From assembly GCA_963921425.1 (NCBI GenBank), contig OY992832.1, forward strand, positions 30,097,489-30,161,488: a stretch of DNA of 64,000 nucleotides, in the 5' to 3' direction. A program made the position numbers and the translations under genes. Shown here piece by piece: positions 14,501 to 24,035 of the stretch. Source of the stretch: Dryas octopetala. Its lineage: Eukaryota > Streptophyta > Magnoliopsida > Rosales > Rosaceae. Each line of letters begins with the position of its first letter. Position 1 is the stretch's first letter. The notes under the pieces are model-generated. The model was not told the origin of the DNA. It did not search any database and was given only the letters and a program-made list of their open reading frames with translations.

Positions 14501-16266
14501 TGACTGGCCAGATCTTAGGTATATGTTTTTGGAAATTTACTGGTCTGCTCCTCCATAGAAACCAACTAGACTAAATTTTGAAGTAGTTGAACTTGACACA
14601 CCAATGAAATCTATTATAGCACCAAGTCCAAATTTTCCAAACCTTTTTTTTTTTTTTTTAGAGCACTGAGTATAGGAACCTTCTTTTCGAATTAAAAAAA
14701 AAGAAATAGGAACTGGTTTACTTTACATTGCAATTGATCCACTTAGTGAATGCAGGGTGTAATGAAAACCATTATACACGACATCATTTGCAAAATCATC
14801 TTGTTATTATATGGCTTTCCCTGATTTTGCGCTAACCCTCCTGTTGTGTTTGCATCCCAGATATCCTTCTTAGACAATCAAGACTATAAAGAAGCTATTC
14901 TACAGAAGGAACCATTTCAACTGAAAAGGTAATGCTAATAGCCTAATATGGATCAACTCTATTCAATTTTGGATTTCAAACAAGATAGGTTCAGAAATAC
15001 TTGAAACTTAATTGTAAGAGATGTCAGATTTAAATTTATTGAAAATGAGAAAACTGTGTGATCAGTAAAGATTCTTATGGTCCTCTCCAGAAATTTGTAT
15101 TTTTTATTTTTGAAATTTGCTTTGTTGTGTTTGAAAAATGTACTGGTGTGCCTTTAATTGTAACCCTTGATGATGTAAGTTGACTTGGAGAGTCCAATTG
15201 CATAGCAATTATAATCTGTTCCCAGGTCTCTATCTAATAGCCTGTTATCTAACAGTCATCTTCTCACATTTTTGTATTCGGTATGCATCAGGAGAACCTT
15301 ACAGTCAAAATCGATTGAAATGGTTTTGAAACTCAACTTCAGTGATGGTTGTGGCTGTCAGTGCACAGAAATTAATATACCTCTTAATTTTAAGGTGAGA
15401 AATTAGAACAATCATCTCCTTGTTTCTCATATGATTTTTCACTTTGCATAGATAGGTCAATGTAATAGGATTATGGTTGTTGGTTTTCAGGGTGCTTCTT
15501 AATTTTAAGGTGAGAAGTTAGAACAATCATCTAGAGAGAGTTGTAAAAGAAACGTACAATTTTTTTTCTCATTAATGATTATCCAGATTTTGCTATCCAA
15601 ATTCAAATTTGAAATTCATGTTATAATATATTAGTATAATCTATACATTAAATGAAGAGAAATATATATACATTAAATGATAATTATTAGCTACACATTA
15701 GGGAGAGGCAGTTTGGGGATTGAAAAAATCGAATTAAATGTTGACGTGTAATTAAAATTCTGATGTGGCATTTAGTCAAAGGACTTGACTACAAATTCTA
15801 AAAACACTATAGGTTTTAGTTTAAAAACTTACCTAGCTAAGAATGAGAGTCTAATTATTCCCGAACAGAATTCATAATTATCTGTGTTAAGAACTTGATT
15901 TTTAAGGATATTGCCCCTTCTATTCTCAAACAAATCCTAACAAAATTGTGACTTATTATTCTGCAGGTTTCGACAGAGTGTTTTAAGCTTGCTAAGGATG
16001 CCATAATCCAAAAGCTCAAACACACAGCAATTCAAGAATCGTGTTGTGGGCAGAATGCAGTTGTTGAGAGAGATGTTATCTTGACCCCCAAAACTGAGGT
16101 CATTGTATATGCCATTGTAACCAATGTTGTCCAGTACAAGAAGACCAATGAAGCCGTGGAAGCTGATTTTCTAAGTAATGGTATTAAAAGGCGAAAAGAA
16201 AGTGTAAATGGTATTGAGACATCTAGGAAGCGATCAAAAGTGCACAGGCGCAAATCTAGGTTTTAG
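6717..16266 (+). CDS. SRT1: NAD-dependent histone deacetylase SRT1 (SIRT6-class sirtuin)
   Basis: A class IV nuclear sirtuin that removes acetyl groups from histone H3 lysine 9 using NAD; in plants it curbs stress and metabolic genes (family knowledge). Fourteen exons keep phase: 6717-6815, 7919-7948, 8053-8145, 8689-8808, 9715-9815, 10020-10128, 10872-10951, 11511-11589, 11928-11981, 12824-12920, 13915-13997, 14861-14928, 15292-15394 and 15967-16266. They give 471 aa, against about 473 in Arabidopsis SRT1. Visible motifs: the NAD-binding GAGIS (52-56) and GIPDFRG (60-66), NVDGLH (115-120), catalytic His in LHG (134), zinc cysteines at 142, 145, 167 and 172, and [15 protein letters not shown]. 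The start gives [16 protein letters not shown], nearly the Arabidopsis N-terminus. The C-terminus is basic ([13 protein letters not shown]), fitting nuclear location. The gene looks intact, although its introns carry several transposons. Confidence 0.95.
8466..8503. repeat. (CTAT)n microsatellite in SRT1 intron 3
   Basis: About nine tandem CTAT units lie in the intron before exon 4. This is a plain simple repeat with no evident role. Confidence 0.9.
8984..9482. mobile_element. Mutator-type MITE in SRT1 intron 4
   Basis: The element is 499 bp, with ends GGGAAATTC and GAATTTCCC, and is flanked by an exact 9-bp direct repeat TTTTCCTTT at 8975-8983 and 9483-9491. A segment near 9390-9440 (GAGGCTCCCAAA…) also occurs at 28350-28380 inside a larger element with the same end sequence, so the two belong to one family. 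It lies between exons 4 and 5 and does not touch the splice sites. Confidence 0.85.
12145..12632 (-). mobile_element. Copia-type solo LTR in SRT1 intron 9
   Basis: Read on the minus strand the segment has LTR layout: a TGTTGTGTTTGG start, a TATATAAATAGG promoter-like box near 12400, and a downstream block (…GAGGTTCGGCTAACTTTGCC… on the + strand near 12215) that is common in plant Copia LTRs. No internal coding region adjoins it, so it is read as a solo LTR. The ends are approximate and no clean 5-bp target duplication was found. Confidence 0.55.
13374..13749. mobile_element. Foldback MITE in SRT1 intron 10
   Basis: The element is about 376 bp and almost wholly palindromic, with arms of about 170 bp starting GGCCAAATTC and ending GAATTTTGGCC. 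It is flanked by TGTTTTAA at 13366-13373 and 13750-13757. The 8-bp match (9 with one mismatch) leaves hAT or Mutator open; the long arms favour Mutator. Confidence 0.75.
14080..14350. repeat. Intronic tandem duplication, copy 1 (SRT1 intron 11)
   Basis: This shares an ordered series of words with 14450-14815: CCAGATCTTAG, CTGTAGAAACCAA / CCATAGAAACCAA, TTTTGAAGT(G/A)GTTGA, CACTTAGTGAAT and CCATTATA. Both copies lie in the intron between exons 11 and 12. They are diverged and non-coding. Confidence 0.7.
14450..14815. repeat. Intronic tandem duplication, copy 2 (SRT1 intron 11)
   Basis: This is the second, longer copy of the unit at 14080-14350, expanded by a poly-T run near 14646. It ends about 45 bases before exon 12. 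Confidence 0.7.
15498..15532 (+). repeat. Duplicate of the exon 13 / splice-donor junction of SRT1
   Basis: CTTAATTTTAAGGTGAGAA and the following TTAGAACAATCATCT repeat the end of exon 13 and the start of its intron (15383-15417) with one mismatch. The copy carries its own donor-like AAG|GTGAG and is preceded by TTTTCAG at 15484-15490. That frames a 19-base pseudo-exon (15491-15509), which would shift the frame if used. Confidence 0.75.
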
Positions 16267-17540
16267 AAACTGTGAATGGTTTATGGTTGTGTTTGGTTTT
16301 TTGTAAATATGTTACTGCTCATTAGGACTAACCAACAAGTATGATTTAGGGCCAAAAAAATGAAAGCCCAAAAAGTATGATTAGTAGGCACTGGGTGAAT
16401 TTTGTTAGATGCTACACTCAGGTCTCCCCAGCTATGAATGGGTGTTGGTACAACTTAACTATAAGTTTGATTTTGAAATCATGTTAGTGGGAATTCCCTG
16501 TGGCTTATATTCAAGCTGTTGGTGCTTCCATATGTTTCCTTTTCTGTTTTAATCTAATAAAGTGCCGAATTTTTCTTATAGTCTTAAGTATCTCAAGGTT
16601 CATTTGATCGCTGAAAAATGTACATCAGTTGGACTGTTGGAGCATGCATGAACCGACGTACAACCGAAATATCAGGCCTGCAGAACCTCAAGAAATTACA
16701 AACTCATGGATGCCATTTGGTTGATGTAATATATGACTGAGGAAGTGCATGTTGTCTTAGATGGGAAAAATTATTAGATATAACCGAAATATCTTTACGT
16801 GGTGTAACTAATTTAATATATAAGGGTATTGTTGGACGACATTTTTATCTTTGTAGAGTATAGTATTAATAACATTCATCCATATTATGATACATATGTT
16901 AATTATACTACGTGACAGTATATTTTATTATTTTGCTTTAATGATTCACTTGAGTAGAGAAAATGCCTAACTCTTACATTTCCAACTCCTTGTTGAATTG
17001 AGACTTTAAAATTGAAATAAAAGTATTGTCATTGTTGGTCAAGAATCAAGACGATGTCATCCACATAAAGCGTAATAGAAGAGTGATGCATTCGAACAAA
17101 TAGGGAAGAACCTGTGGTTTGAAAACTAAATGTAAGGTGTTGATGTTCAAAAATTGGTTAAGCAGTCAGAGATGAGAGTCATAGAATAAAATTCCCGCAT
17201 ATTCCAAAAAGCAACTCAATGACATGCGAATTCAACCACCCTTTAAGCAGAACATACACACTTACACTTACATTAAAGTTATGAAATTTTTGAGGTCGAA
17301 CCCAAGTTCACTTAATGATATGAGAAAATCTAGAGTATACAAACGCAAAAGTTGTGATAACCCTCTAGAAAATGCACCGGGATAGGAGAATTTATATTCG
17401 TACCCACCTCAATTACTTTTTATACCTCATTTTTTAAAACTTCAACTTTATCCTTTAATAAAATACATTAATATTTATAAATCACAATTTTAAAGAGACT
17501 CAAAAGTGAGCATTTATTATTATTTTTTTTTAACTTATAA
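16267..17540. other. SRT1 downstream spacer with a short MITE
   Basis: No gene is visible. At about 16752-16930 lies a short foldback repeat with imperfect inverted arms (GATATAACCGAAATATC… against …GTGACAGTATATTTTATT). A related copy in the opposite orientation lies at 55185-55310, sharing TAAGGGTATT(G/A)TTGGACGA and AGTATTAATAACATTCA. Confidence 0.6.
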
Positions 17541-18705
17541 ACAAGGAGTAAAATTTCGGTTTCAAGGAAATTTTCGCCGAAATTTCAATTAAAATTTTGA
17601 TTTCGACAAAATTAGAAAAAAAACGACGAAAATTGCTATCAAAATACGAAAATTTTGAATGAAACTTAATCAATGTTTATTTAACATATTATCTACTACA
17701 TTGACAAAAAACATTGAAGAAATCAAATTATATAGTAAGTTTCATATGATATAAGGTAAATATAATGCGCACTGGAGGCAAATAATGTTAAATAAAAATA
17801 ATTCACTAATTAATAATTACATAAAAATGACATCTTTTTAAGGGATATTTAATCATTTTGAATCAAATTGTCCTTAAAACATATGTGGACAAATAAGAAA
17901 ATAACATATATTGTTATTTTCTAAACCATTTAACCCAATAACCAAACACAATCCAAATAGATTGTGAGATCCCAAAAAGTTGGTTTATAATTTATTTTGA
18001 AGTAAATAGTGATTTATTGATAATTATCTTGTTAATTTTGAGATATTAGAATTTTTCTGAGGAATTTTGAAAGAAAATAAATGAATTTGAAGTCATAGAA
18101 AAATAAGATTTATCGAGACGAGCTCACAGGATTTCACAGAACGTTTTTCGGACCTTGAAATTAATTTTGGTAAGTTATTTAAATTTTAAGTGATTTCGGC
18201 GAGTCATTAAGAAACAATAAAAATTAGGAAATGCCCTATCTTGATTTTAATCTTGTTGGAAAGATCTCGGGTCAATGAGCGCGTAGAAGCAAATGGAACG
18301 TGTTTTTTTTCTTTTTTTCTTTGCTTCTTCCTTTTCCCACGTGACCTCTCCTGCTCCTTTAGTCTTCCTTCTCATAGCTTCTCACGCACCTTCTCTCTTT
18401 CTCCCAGTCCCTCCTCCCTCCTTGATCTCTTTTCTCTCCTCCCTCTCCCTCCCCGATCTCTTCCTCCTCTCCCTCTCTGGATCTCTTCTCTCCCTCTAGC
18501 GACGACGGCTTCCCTCTCTCCCTCCGGTCTCTGCCTCCCTCTTTACCTCCGGTCTCTACGCTTAATTTCTGTGAAATTTCGGCGAAATTCAGAGAAATAT
18601 AACCAAAAAGTACTTGGAGCGTGTTCGAAATTTTAACGAAAATAAACGGATATGTTATAAAATTTCGGGATCCCCAAAAAACGAAAATTAAAATTTCATT
18701 CCTTG
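17541..18705. mobile_element. Non-autonomous Mutator-like element, copy A
   Basis: The ends (ACAAGGAGTAAAATTTCGG and ATTTCATTCCTTG) match the ends of the element at 41647-43283, where a perfect 9-bp duplication identifies the superfamily. The flanks here share only CTTATAA. The first 180 bases, rich in GAAATTTC/CGAAAATT words, recur inverted at 43110-43283. The interior holds a strongly pyrimidine-biased stretch (18300-18540) whose purine-rich counterpart lies at 41740-41960. At about 17960-18240, a TGTGAGATCCCAAAAAG… segment looks like part of a gypsy LTR. The open frame across 18241-18636 is low-complexity and is not called a gene. Confidence 0.65.
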
Positions 18706-20061
18706 CTTATAAGGACACAAAAAGCATGATTTGTGTTAACATATGTGTTTTTCTCCCAACAAAGCCAATTTCAACCTCTACAATACCAAAAAAAAAAAAA
18801 AAAAAACCTTATTTTCTATTTTTTTTTTTTTTGCTAAGGAAATATAAGTATAATTTTTCTTTTTTAGGCAATGCAATTACTTTTTGGCAATGCATAATTG
18901 CATTCCAAAATCCATCGACATGATATTTGTCCTTAAAGTTCAAAATTCTCTGTATATAAAGTTATTAGTATATATGTTAAAATTGTATTTAGTCATTCCT
19001 GGCAAAAAAAAAAAAAAATTGTATTTAGTCATTAACTCTAAATCAAATTAAAAAGTAAAAAAAGAAAAAGGAAAAAGAAAAACACATGAACAAAGAACAA
19101 GCCAAAAAGCCCACCAGCACCACCAAGGCAGCAAACTCACCTCCACCACTCCCTTCCTCACCGCTGCGGCCTCCCTCATTGTCAGCGACCTCCCATCCTT
19201 TCATGGGGGAGAAATAATTTATTCCTCCTTTATTTTTCTTCTTTCTTTAGTTTTCATGTATTTTAATTCTATGAATTTGAGGATGATTCTCATTTTTATG
19301 GGTTTTTAATCCCCTCATTAAGTTTGAGGAGGAAACACCACTATGAGATGAACTCATTTTAGTTTTCTATTAAAATTCCTTGTACTGAACTTTAAAGTTT
19401 AGGATTCTTGCTTTAATTATTCAATGATTAATGTTCTTTCCACCACTCTTGCCATGTACTTGTGGTAGTTAGGATCGAGTTTAATCAATTGAATCTTGCT
19501 TGATTTTACATATTCAATAACAAATCTCTTTGATTTCTCATTGTTCAATTAGTTTTGATCACATAGAATGCTTGAAATTTGTACCTTTGCAAGAAAAGGA
19601 TAATTTATTTTAGAAATTGCTTGTGTGCTTCAATGATACATTTTGAGAAGGCACTAAATTGATTTTAGGATGCTACTCTTGAATGAGAATTTTAGAATTA
19701 AATGGTGATGTGAAATCTAAAATCTTGGTAATTTCTCTTATTGATTTAGTTGCACTTTCTATTCAATATTTAGTTATTTTCACTCTTAGTTTAATTCTAT
19801 CCAAAAGAATCCAATTTCTCAACTAGGTTAGTGTTAGATTGATTGTGATTTAGTTAGTTCCTAGCTCCTTCAATATACAATATATCCTCAAGGAATCAAC
19901 CTCGCACTTACAAGTCTATTCTACATTAGACTCGTTCACTTGTGAGTTTATTTAAAACCACAACAAAAACCGTTTTAGAGGCGTGTGAGGACATGAAAGA
20001 AAATTTTGAACATTTAGTACCACCATCACTTTGAAAAATCAGAAAACAAATGATTAACATA
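18706..20061. other. Non-coding, repeat-like spacer
   Basis: Poly-A and poly-T runs lie at 18789-18806, 18822-18833 and 19005-19018. From about 19200 to 19990 a smooth AT-rich stretch ends in GAATCAACCTCGCACTTAC…TCACTTGTGAG, wording often seen in plant LTR-retrotransposon untranslated regions. No ends or coding sequence could be assigned. Confidence 0.4.
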
Positions 20062-20590
20062 CACTACTACAAAAATGTCATTAGACATCGACGGTGAATC
20101 ATCATTGTGTAAGTTCATTTAATACCGTTATCTATATGACCGACGACTATACTATAGATTTATATAATGGTTATCTATTGTCGTCTAGATTTCACTTATA
20201 CAACAAGTTTTCCCAATAACCGTTGTATATGGACCTTGAAAATACTAGGGTTTGGTCAAGAATGTTGTAGGATTTTGAAGTAAACAACAGTTTTAGTTAC
20301 AAAAGTGATGTTAATATCTAATATACGCAATGATATACTGCATCAATGTACGTATTGGACAGTAGTTTTGAGGTTTAAAAGGTTATCCATGCCAACAGCC
20401 ACCAAACATCAGTATTGACTCAATAACCGTTGTGTTTTTGGTTTATGGACTATTAGATCTGTTGTTGGCCCCATTACTAGAAAACAGTTTGGTTTTTAGA
20501 AGTGTTGTGTATATTAATTATGCACATCATTTTTTTTCTGTAAAATATGTTGTTATAAATGTACTAGAGCAATAGTTTCTCCACTAAAAC
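20062..20590 (+). mobile_element. CACTA (En/Spm) transposon terminus, truncated
   Basis: It starts CACTACTACAAAAATGTC, the CACTA-superfamily end. It continues with short subterminal motifs (ATAACCGTTGT, GGTTATC, AATAACCGTTGTG) repeated in both directions, as is usual for En/Spm ends. The opposite CACTA terminus was not found; homology to the adjacent LTR takes over near 20590. Confidence 0.7.
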
Positions 20591-21209
20591 TGTTGCCTCC
20601 ATATGTGTGTCAATGCATTCAGCCTACATATGTAACCCGAACTTAATTGCGTTGGTCCATTTTATGCAGTACGTTAAAGTAAATTGAACACATATACAAG
20701 ACATCAGTGGTGTAGTCTCAGATCTAAGGACTAGTTAGTATCTATCATAACCTCAGAGTTCTTACTTGACATGCCGTAAAGCTCCATTTAGGATTCTCTG
20801 TTCAGTCAAGTTCAATGACATATCTCATAGAATGCACCCACAAACCTGCTCTAGTGTCACTACACTATGTCATGAAACTCACTATCTTATTTAAGCAAGC
20901 GTATGTGCTAGTCTTGATTTACATTGGAATGTTAATGCCCATCTAACATTGTCTTCCTTGGCTAAGAACGTTTAGGAGTATTTGATAACATGAGTCTCAA
21001 TGGCTTCCTAAATGATCATGTTTCTTCTCGTAGATTTCTATAGACACATTCATTCACTTACATGATGTTCCTAGATTTTCCGGTGTATTGAATAATTCTT
21101 ATGCCCTATTAGTTGCACATTCACATTAATTGAAATATCCATTCGAGTCACTTCAACCAACCACCTTTGGTTAACCAGTTACCATTGGTTTTAGGGCATA
21201 TTTCCAACA
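20591..21209 (-). mobile_element. Copia-type LTR, minus orientation (partial)
   Basis: On the minus strand it starts TGTTGGAAATATGCCCTAAA at 21209, a start known from long-LTR plant Copia elements. Over about 620 bp it is a diverged inverted copy of the plus-strand LTR beginning at 21241 (shared words include GACCAACGCAATTA, TTGGAATGTTAAT and GATGTCTTGT). Its far end is cut off by the CACTA piece. It is a broken fossil. Confidence 0.7.
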
Positions 21210-21240
21210 ATAGGTTGGTGCAAGTACCACGGGATGAAAA

Positions 21241-23230
21241 TGTAGGAAAGATGCCCTAAAGCCAACTAGGAGATTGGTGAATTAACGACTCAAGGCTATT
21301 TTAATTAATAGGCAAAACATTTTTCTTTTGGTTAATTAATACATTTGTTGTTATCATTACATTAGAATAATTTGTCTCTGAATTTCTTCGAGATGAAACA
21401 TGATGAGCCAAGGGAGAGCCTTCAAGACTAATGTTATCTGAATTCCAGATTAATTTCCTTAATGTCCTTAGTCAAGAGAATGTTAATTGAGGCATATATT
21501 AACATTCCAACCTAGAAGAAGACTAGCGCATGTTGATGCTTTTCTTGTTAGAGGAGTTGGCGAGTCTCGAGCAACAATAAAGAGTCACTGGAGCAGACAT
21601 GTGAGTGCGTGCTAGTAGACATGTATACTGAACATACCAAAAGAGAGAGAACTTACACAAAATGTTTATGACGTGTCAAACAAGTTCCTCTTGGGTTATC
21701 ACAGGTATGGAATAGTCCTTAGAACTAAGGCACCATTGATGTCTTGTGTGTGGCATCAATGTACTTTGACTACGTAAAATAGACCAACGCAATTAGGCAC
21801 AAGTTACGTACGTATATTGGGTACAGTGGCACACACATGAAGACATATGAGTGCATAACATAGAATCTCTCACCTTCCATAAACGAAGGGGATTGTCCAA
21901 GGGAGTGTTGACTCATAAAGTCTTTGGCTATAGCATTAGAGTCGTGAATATTGACTATACGCTATAGGCAATGGGATTTACGTTCACTAAAACCATGCCC
22001 ATATTTATAGTCATATGTACATGAATGAGAGAAAGACTGAATCATATCATACTCATAATCGAATAGGCCGGTTCTCACACCGTCATTTGTCTTTGTTTGG
22101 GTAGCCATGATGCATATATAGCTAAGTGCCAATCATGAGTTTGTAGAACCTAGAGAATTAATACGGGTTTCGATCATTAATTCTAATTATTCGGAAAAGT
22201 TAAAAGGGTTTAACTTGGTTTAAATTTCATGGCCAAACGAAGAAGAATCTATGGGGTCTCACACCTAGAGATGAATATGGAAATGACACATGTGGAATGA
22301 AAGAATAAATGAGAGAATTTATTCTAAAGGATAACTACGTATGAGAATTAGTATGATTAATTTCTCATAAGGTATGGTGTTGTCACACATGTCACATTTA
22401 ATGTGTAAAATATACCTTAAGACTTAATTTGACTAGTCAAAGACATGGGGTCACAAACATAATTTTAAATAGTTAGTGGATAAAAAGAGAAAATGACAAA
22501 AGGATAAAAGATCTAATGGACAATGATGGGTCACTTTATTCTAAGGGTCGTAAGAAAAGATGGAGATGGATAAAAGAAAGCCTTAAGGGCTCAAACACTA
22601 AAGTTCTACAGTAGTGCTAGATATACCACATTTTTATACCATAATTTCATACCACCTTATGTGTCAACTTACATGGCATTCATACATTGGATACTAAAAA
22701 ATAAAAATAAAAATCCAAAAAGAAAAAGAAAAACTTTGTCCAATAAAGTAATGACACGTGAGATGGTATAAGAATGTGGTATAAGAAATGTGGTAAGAAT
22801 AGCATTTCTAAGCCTATGCCACACCCCTCTCACATTCTCTCCATCTCATCTTTTCTCTCTTGTCTTCTCTACCCACTCCATAGAGATCAAAGGGAGATTT
22901 AGCAACCCTTCTCTATACACACTCCTCCCATCATTTTATCTAGTGTATTAACCTCTAGAGAGTTCATAGTTTTAAACTTTTGTGTGTTGATCAACTCAAG
23001 GTGGAAGGAGAAAGGCTTTGGCGGTTCACTTGGCTAGGGCTCCAATCTAGAGCAAGAGGTATATTTTCTATATCTCACTTGTTTCAAAGTTTCAATATGC
23101 CATGTTTGCATATTACAACTCATATCATTTTGGATGTTAAAGCTATCATTTTTATTAATCTTCTGTTTCCATGTTTTAATTTTTGTTTAGAATGTTATGC
23201 TAGTACCCTAGCTAGTTACCTTTCAGACAA
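21241..23230 (+). mobile_element. Copia-type LTR, plus orientation
   Basis: It starts TGTAGGAAAGATGCCCTAAA. The preceding GGTTGGTGCAAGTACCACGG (21213-21232) resembles the stretch next to the polypurine tract in this family, so this looks like a 3' LTR. It runs for roughly 2 kb through a CT-rich segment (22800-22880) to an uncertain end near 23230. A foldback MITE of about 200 bp (22612-22812; arms built on ATACCACATTT) is nested inside it. Confidence 0.6.
22612..22812. mobile_element. Short foldback MITE nested in the Copia LTR
   Basis: The arms GCTAGATATACCACATTTTT and, on the opposite strand, GCTATTCTTACCACATTTC continue with matching TTATACCA and CACGTGTC / ATGTGTC words. The superfamily is undetermined and no clear target duplication was seen. 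Confidence 0.6.
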
Positions 23231-23439
23231 TTCCAATTTCCTCACTCATCACTATGATCATAGAAAGAACCACGGTAAGGACCGCAAGAGCTCAAATTGA
23301 AAGAACTAGAAGGGCCATAGGAGAAACTAGCAAGAGCTGGAGCGGCTAACAAAGCGATGATGGGTGTCACAGGATCAAAGGACTAATTGGTTTGCAATTC
23401 AAAAGAGAGAATGTGAGCTTGAAGATTTGTTAGCTAGAT

Positions 23440-24035
23440 GGTGGTGGAAAATTGAAGATAGTGGTGACCAGAATGGTACGTGTAATCAGAATCCAAATCA
23501 TGAAGGACAATAGTAACAAAATCAGTGATGGAGGCCAATTCAAAGAGTTAGTAAGTGATTTGGCATATTGAAAATGTTCTGATCAAGATAGTCTTAACGC
23601 CTTCAATTTGTTCATATCAAGAAGATGAAAGTGGATATTAGTAGCATTGGCAACAAATTAATATGTAAAATGTTGTTTCAAACACTCCTAGATGGCACGA
23701 GAAGTAGTATAGTTGACGGTTATAACAAGAATGGACTAAGAAAGGGTACTAGAAATGAGATAAACAACAATTAAATGATGGTTTTGATGCTAGGTAAGAT
23801 AGATGGGACTGGGAAGCTAGGATGGTGCGGCATCTGTAGAAGGAAGAGTTTTAGAAGGGGAAATAAATGAGCCATCAACACATTATCAAAGATTATGCCA
23901 AACAAGAAAGGGGCACATCTGACTTTTCCATAAAAGATAATTAGATTATGTAAGTTTAAGAAAGCAACCAATGTTGAGTCAAGGAAAAGAGGAGGTGACA
24001 ACATCAATTGTGGTGGAGGATTGAGCTTGAGAAGA
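23440..24035 (-). mobile_element. Degenerate Copia gag relic
   Basis: Read on the minus strand, short stretches resemble plant Copia gag (UBN2 type): an N-terminal part starting with MSSQAQSS-like residues near 24035 and, further on, pieces of the conserved gag core. It is heavily broken, old and non-functional. It lies just beyond the plus-strand LTR in the opposite direction, so it is not that LTR's own element. Confidence 0.5.

Noticed and set aside
18241-18636. 131-aa open frame rich in Ser, Leu and Pro
   Set aside because: It comes from a simple pyrimidine-rich tract within a Mutator-like element.
22590-22620. Right-hand CACTA terminus (CTACAGTAGTG) pairing with 20062
   Set aside because: Only a few bases match and the position falls at the edge of a different foldback MITE; the interval between is LTR sequence, not CACTA.
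22980-23300. 106-aa open frame
   Set aside because: It lies within the U5 end of a Copia LTR and just beyond it, and has no domain.
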